From Alphaproteobacteria bacterium (lineage in GTDB: Bacteria; Pseudomonadota; Alphaproteobacteria; Sphingomonadales; Sphingomonadaceae): a stretch of 64,000 nucleotides of DNA. A program made the translations under genes and the position numbers. Every line of letters begins with the position of its first letter. Positions within the stretch are counted from its first letter, which is position 1. Under the pieces are notes generated by a model that saw only the letters and a list, made by a program, of their open reading frames with translations, was not told the origin of the DNA and searched no databases. Shown one piece after another: positions 59,886 to 64,000 of this stretch. The DNA is taken from the NCBI GenBank assembly GCA_030426245.1, contig JAUHYZ010000004.1, positions 1-64,000 on the forward strand, written 5' to 3'.

Positions 59886-61679
59886 TTACACCGGCTCGAC
59901 ATTGTCGAACTGGAGCGAGGCGAGCCGGGCATAGAGCCCGCCCGCGCTGGACAGCTGCGCATGATTGCCGATCTCCACAATCCGCCCGCCTTCCATCACC
60001 GCGATCCGGTCTGCAGCGCGGATGGTCGCCAGGCGGTGGGCAATGACCAGCGTGGTGCGGTTCTCCATCAGCCGGTCCAGCGCCTGCTGGACGAGCCGCT
60101 CGCTTTCGGCATCCAGAGCGCTAGTCGCTTCGTCGAGCAGCAGGATGGGCGCATCGCGCAGCACCGCACGGGCAATCGCAACCCGCTGGCGCTGGCCGCC
60201 CGAAAGCCGCGCCCCGCCCTCGCCCAGAAAGGTGTCGAGCCCCTGCGGCAAATCCTTGAGGAACTCTTCGGCATTGGCCGCGCGCGCCGCTTCCCAGATA
60301 GCTTCGTCATCCGCCTCCCACGCGCCGTAGCGAAGATTGTCGCGCGCATTGGCCGAAAACAGCGTGCCTTCCTGCGGCACAAGCGCCATGCGGCGGCGAA
60401 TTTCGGCAGGGTCCGCACTGGTCAGCGGCACACCGTCCAGCCGGACGCTGCCCACCTGCGGATCGTAAAAGCGCTCCGCCAACTGGAACAGGGTGGACTT
60501 GCCGGCACCCGATGGCCCCACGATCGCAACGGTTTCCCCCGGCTCGATGGATAGCGAGAAATCCTGGACCGCCGCCACTTCCGGCCGTGTCGGATAACGG
60601 AACGTGACGTTCTGGTACGCCAGGCTTCCACGCGCGGGCTCCGGCAGGGCCTGCGGCCGCGCTGGCGGCGCAATCGCCGGTTTCTCTCTCAGCAATTCAT
60701 TGAGACGGCTGGCCGCACCGGCCCCGCGCAGCAGATCGCCATAGACCTCCGTCAGCGAACCGAAGGCCCCGGCCACGATCACGCCTGTGAGCACGAAGGC
60801 CGCGATCGTGCCGCCGCTGATCGTTCCGGCAGCCACCTGCAGGGCGCCGCGCCAGAGCAGCAGAGTGATCGAACCGAAGATGACGGTGATAATGATCGCC
60901 GTCATGATAGAGCGCATCAGGATCCGCCAGCGCGCCGTCTCGAAAGTCTGGGCCACCCCTTCGGAGAAGCGGGCATGTTCGCGCCCTTCCTGGTTGAAGC
61001 CCTGCACGATCTTCATTGCGCCCAGCACTTCGGTGGTCATTGCGCCGACATCCGCGATCCTGTCCTGGCTGTCGCGCGAAAGCTTGCGCAGACGGCGCCC
61101 GAACCACACGATCGGCAGGATCGCGACCGGCACGGCGATCACCAGCCCCAGCGTCAATTGCGGCGCGAGATAGAGCAGATAGAGAACCCCGCCGATCACC
61201 ATGATCAGGTTGCGCAGGGCGACCGACACGGTCGTGCCCACCACCCGCTCGATCTGGGTCGTGTCCGCGGTCATGCGGGAGGAGATTTCCTTGGGGCTGT
61301 TTTCCTCGAAAAAGCCCGGAGAGAGGCGCAGCAGGTTCTTCTGCACGGCCATGCGGATATCGGCCACGACCCGTTCGCCCAGCCAGCTGACGAAATAGAA
61401 GCGGCAAGCGGTACCGGCGGCCAGCACGGCGACGATCATCAGCAAATAGCGGAACCAACGGCCGATATCTTCTGGGCTGCCCCCTTCGGCAAAGCCGCGA
61501 TCGATGATCAGGCGGAAGCCCGCCGGAATCGCCAGCGTGGCCGCAGCGGTGATCACAAGCGCCATCACGGCGAGCACCAGCCGTCCCGGATAGCGCATCG
61601 CCGCCTGCCAGATCATGGTCAGCGGGCCGAGATTATCGGCGGGCTCCACATCCGGCCGGATCTGTGGTTGGCGTGCCAT
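59886..61679 (-). CDS. ABC transporter, fused permease/ATPase (MsbA-like)
   Basis: 6-TM domain; GPSGAGKSTLFQL, LSGGQRQRVAIARAVLRDAPILLLDEATSALD. Confidence 0.93.
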   Translation of the reverse strand: MARQPQIRPDVEPADNLGPLTMIWQAAMRYPGRLVLAVMALVITAAATLAIPAGFRLIIDRGFAEGGSPEDIGRWFRYLLMIVAVLAAGTACRFYFVSWLGERVVADIRMAVQKNLLRLSPGFFEENSPKEISSRMTADTTQIERVVGTTVSVALRNLIMVIGGVLYLLYLAPQLTLGLVIAVPVAILPIVWFGRRLRKLSRDSQDRIADVGAMTTEVLGAMKIVQGFNQEGREHARFSEGVAQTFETARWRILMRSIMTAIIITVIFGSITLLLWRGALQVAAGTISGGTIAAFVLTGVIVAGAFGSLTEVYGDLLRGAGAASRLNELLREKPAIAPPARPQALPEPARGSLAYQNVTFRYPTRPEVAAVQDFSLSIEPGETVAIVGPSGAGKSTLFQLAERFYDPQVGSVRLDGVPLTSADPAEIRRRMALVPQEGTLFSANARDNLRYGAWEADDEAIWEAARAANAEEFLKDLPQGLDTFLGEGGARLSGGQRQRVAIARAVLRDAPILLLDEATSALDAESERLVQQALDRLMENRTTLVIAHRLATIRAADRIAVMEGGRIVEIGNHAQLSSAGGLYARLASLQFDNVEPV

Positions 61680-61773
61680 GCGCGCCGCCTAGCCGATTGT
61701 TGTGTGCGATAGAAGCACTATGCGCTGCCCCGGCACCCAAAAATCTCGTCCCGCAAGGAAACATATACCTCTT

Positions 61774-61788
61774 TGTTGCATTGCAACA
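61774..61788. promoter_or_regulatory. TGC-rich inverted repeat TGTTGC-ATT-GCAACA, candidate PhaR-type operator
   Basis: Read directly, about 80 nt upstream of phaZ. Confidence 0.35.
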
Positions 61789-61867
61789 TGGTGCAATTGA
61801 GGGCAGACTGCGATGAGTAAGTTCCTCCGCGGATCTGCCGGAGTCGGACACCACAAAGGAATATCGC

Positions 61868-63124
61868 TTGCTATACCACGCTTACGAATATCAGCGCGCG
61901 ATGCTCTCGGGGGCCAGCGCCTGGGCCGATATCGTCGCCGAATCGCTGAACAATCCCAGCAATCCATGGGGTTACGCCGGCATGGCACCGGTCGTGGCTT
62001 CCGCACTGGAGGTCTTCGCACACACCTATGCGCCGCGGGGCAAGCCGGAATGGGGCATTACCCATGCCTATTCGGACGGCCATGACTACCCGGTGGAAGA
62101 GGAAGTCGTACTTTCGAAGCCTTTCTGCGCATTGCGCCGTTTCCGGCACACGAATCTGCCGAGCGAAGCACCCAAAATGCTCGTCGTAGCCCCGATGAGC
62201 GGCCACTACGCGACGCTGCTGCGCGGCACGGTGCAGCGCCTGGCCGAAAATGAGGACGTCTATGTGACGGATTGGGCGGACGCGAAGATGGTGCCGATGT
62301 CCGAAGGGACGTTCGATCTGGACGATTATATCGACTATCTGATCGAGTTCCTGGAGTTTCTGGGCCCGAACACGCATATGCTGGCGGTCTGCCAGCCTTC
62401 CGTCCCTGCCTTCGCCGCGACTGCGGTGATGGGTGCGGAAGAAAATCCGTGCCGTCCGGCCAGCCTGACCATGATGGGCGGCCCGATCGATACGCGCGCT
62501 TCGCCGACCAGCGTGAACGATGTCGCGACCGAAAGGCCAATGAGCTGGTTCCAGAACCACGTGATCGCGACCGTGCCGATGGCCTATCCGGGGGCGGGAC
62601 GCAAAGTCTATCCCGGCTTCCTGCAGCTTGCCGGCTTCATCGCCATGAATCTGGGTAGCCATCTCAACAGCCACTACCAGTATTTCAACCATCTGATCGA
62701 AGGCGATGGCGACGGCGCGCAAGCACACAAGAAATTCTACGACGAATATCTGTCCGTCTGCGACATGACCGCCGAATTCTATCTCCAGACCATCCAGCAC
62801 GTGTTCAAGGAACATTCGCTGCCGGACGGCAAGTTCAATCACCGCGGCAAGGTGATCGACCTCAATGGTATCCGCGACACGGCACTGCTGGCGATCGAGG
62901 GAGAGCGCGACGACATTTCAGGCATCGGCCAGACCAAGGCCGCGCTTGATCTGGCGCATCAGCTGCCCGAGGAGATGAAGAAGTATCATCTCGCGCCCAA
63001 TGTCGGCCATTACGGCATCTTCAACGGCAGCAAATGGCGGATGAAGATCGCCCCGGTGGTGGAGGAATGGATCCGCAAGCATCCAGGCTCCGGCGCAGGC
63101 GTGAAGCTCAAGGTCGTCGCCTGA
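61868..63124 (+). CDS. phaZ: intracellular polyhydroxyalkanoate depolymerase (TTG start)
   Basis: (M)LYHAYEYQRAMLSGASAWADIVAESLNNPSNPWGYAGMAPVVASALEVF; MLVVAPMSGHYATLLRGTV. Confidence 0.93.
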   Translation: MLYHAYEYQRAMLSGASAWADIVAESLNNPSNPWGYAGMAPVVASALEVFAHTYAPRGKPEWGITHAYSDGHDYPVEEEVVLSKPFCALRRFRHTNLPSEAPKMLVVAPMSGHYATLLRGTVQRLAENEDVYVTDWADAKMVPMSEGTFDLDDYIDYLIEFLEFLGPNTHMLAVCQPSVPAFAATAVMGAEENPCRPASLTMMGGPIDTRASPTSVNDVATERPMSWFQNHVIATVPMAYPGAGRKVYPGFLQLAGFIAMNLGSHLNSHYQYFNHLIEGDGDGAQAHKKFYDEYLSVCDMTAEFYLQTIQHVFKEHSLPDGKFNHRGKVIDLNGIRDTALLAIEGERDDISGIGQTKAALDLAHQLPEEMKKYHLAPNVGHYGIFNGSKWRMKIAPVVEEWIRKHPGSGAGVKLKVVA

Positions 63125-63203
63125 CCGGCGCAAGCTGAGTACTTCTCACTAGCGAGGCCGCGCATTGCCGGCGCATACTTGGCGCCGGCTGCGCGCAGTG
63201 GGA

Positions 63204-64000
63204 TCAGAGCACTTCGAACAGGCCGGCTGCGCCCATGCCGCCGCCCACGCACATCGTCACCACGGCATATTTCGCGCCGCGCCGCTTGCCTTCGATCAGT
63301 GCATGGCCGGTGCAGCGCGCACCCGTCATGCCGTAAGGGTGGCCGATCGAGATCGATCCGCCATTGACGTTGAGCAGCTCGTCCGGAATGCCGAGCTTGT
63401 CCCGGCAATAGAGCACCTGGACCGCGAAGGCCTCGTTCAGTTCCCACAGCCCGATATCGCCGACCTTCAACCCGTGGCGTTCCAGCAATTTGGGTACGGC
63501 GAAAACCGGGCCGATGCCCATCTCGTCCGGCTCCGTGCCGGCAACCGCCATCCCGAGATAGCGCCCCATCGGCTGAAGCCCGCGCTTTTCCGCAAGGCCG
63601 GATTCCATGACCACGCAGGCGGAAGAACCATCGGAAAGCTGGCTGGCATTGCCTGCGGTGATCACCCCGCCCGGGACGACGGGATTGAGCGCGGCCAGAG
63701 CTTCCAGCGTGGTTCCGGGCCGGTTGCCTTCGTCTTTCTCGATCGTGACTTCCTGGCTGCTGGTTTCGCCCGATTCCTTGTCCGTCACGGACATGGTCGC
63801 AGTGACCGGCACGATCTCCGCGTCGAAACGGCCCGCTTCCTGCGCAGCGGCGGTCCGCTGCTGCGAGCTCAGGGCATATTCGTCCTGCGCCTCGCGCGCG
63901 ATGCCGTAACGCTTGGCGACGACTTCCGCCGTTTGCAGCATGGGCATGTAGGTCGCGTTGTGCATTGCGACCAGTTCCATATCGAATTCGACGCGCAGGG
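63204..64000 (-). CDS. acetyl-CoA C-acyltransferase/thiolase (5' end truncated by window end)
   Basis: [67 protein letters not shown]. Confidence 0.94.
   Translation of the reverse strand, partial: LRVEFDMELVAMHNATYMPMLQTAEVVAKRYGIAREAQDEYALSSQQRTAAAQEAGRFDAEIVPVTATMSVTDKESGETSSQEVTIEKDEGNRPGTTLEALAALNPVVPGGVITAGNASQLSDGSSACVVMESGLAEKRGLQPMGRYLGMAVAGTEPDEMGIGPVFAVPKLLERHGLKVGDIGLWELNEAFAVQVLYCRDKLGIPDELLNVNGGSISIGHPYGMTGARCTGHALIEGKRRGAKYAVVTMCVGGGMGAAGLFEVL

Overview
GC-rich alphaproteobacterial chromosome segment, with gene content and order reminiscent of Sphingomonadales/Erythrobacteraceae (lineage is an inference). It is mostly housekeeping: nadB (truncated by the window start), guaA, gyrB, lgt, glnD, ftsK, ald, pabB-pabC fusion, arfB, rpmG, lolA, xth, ribA, ppk2, uppP, an MsbA-like ABC exporter, phaZ and a thiolase (truncated by the window end). 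I saw no rRNA, tRNA, CRISPR array, prophage or intact IS. The parts the core genes do not explain are: (i) a ~1 kb AT-rich island (about 25.2-26.2 kb) with one orphan protein that has a HEPN-like RNETMH (Rx4H) motif, inverted repeats over its start and a structured GC-rich block upstream; (ii) a 0.7 kb locus at 10.45-11.08 kb with an EcfG-type promoter match, repeated 17-mers and two very small ORFs with strong ribosome-binding sites, ending in a terminator; (iii) a candidate small RNA at 52.40-52.54 kb; (iv) a three-stem REP-like element at 37.61-37.70 kb; and (v) several operator-like or attenuator-like sites. All family calls come from reading the translations; no database search was run.
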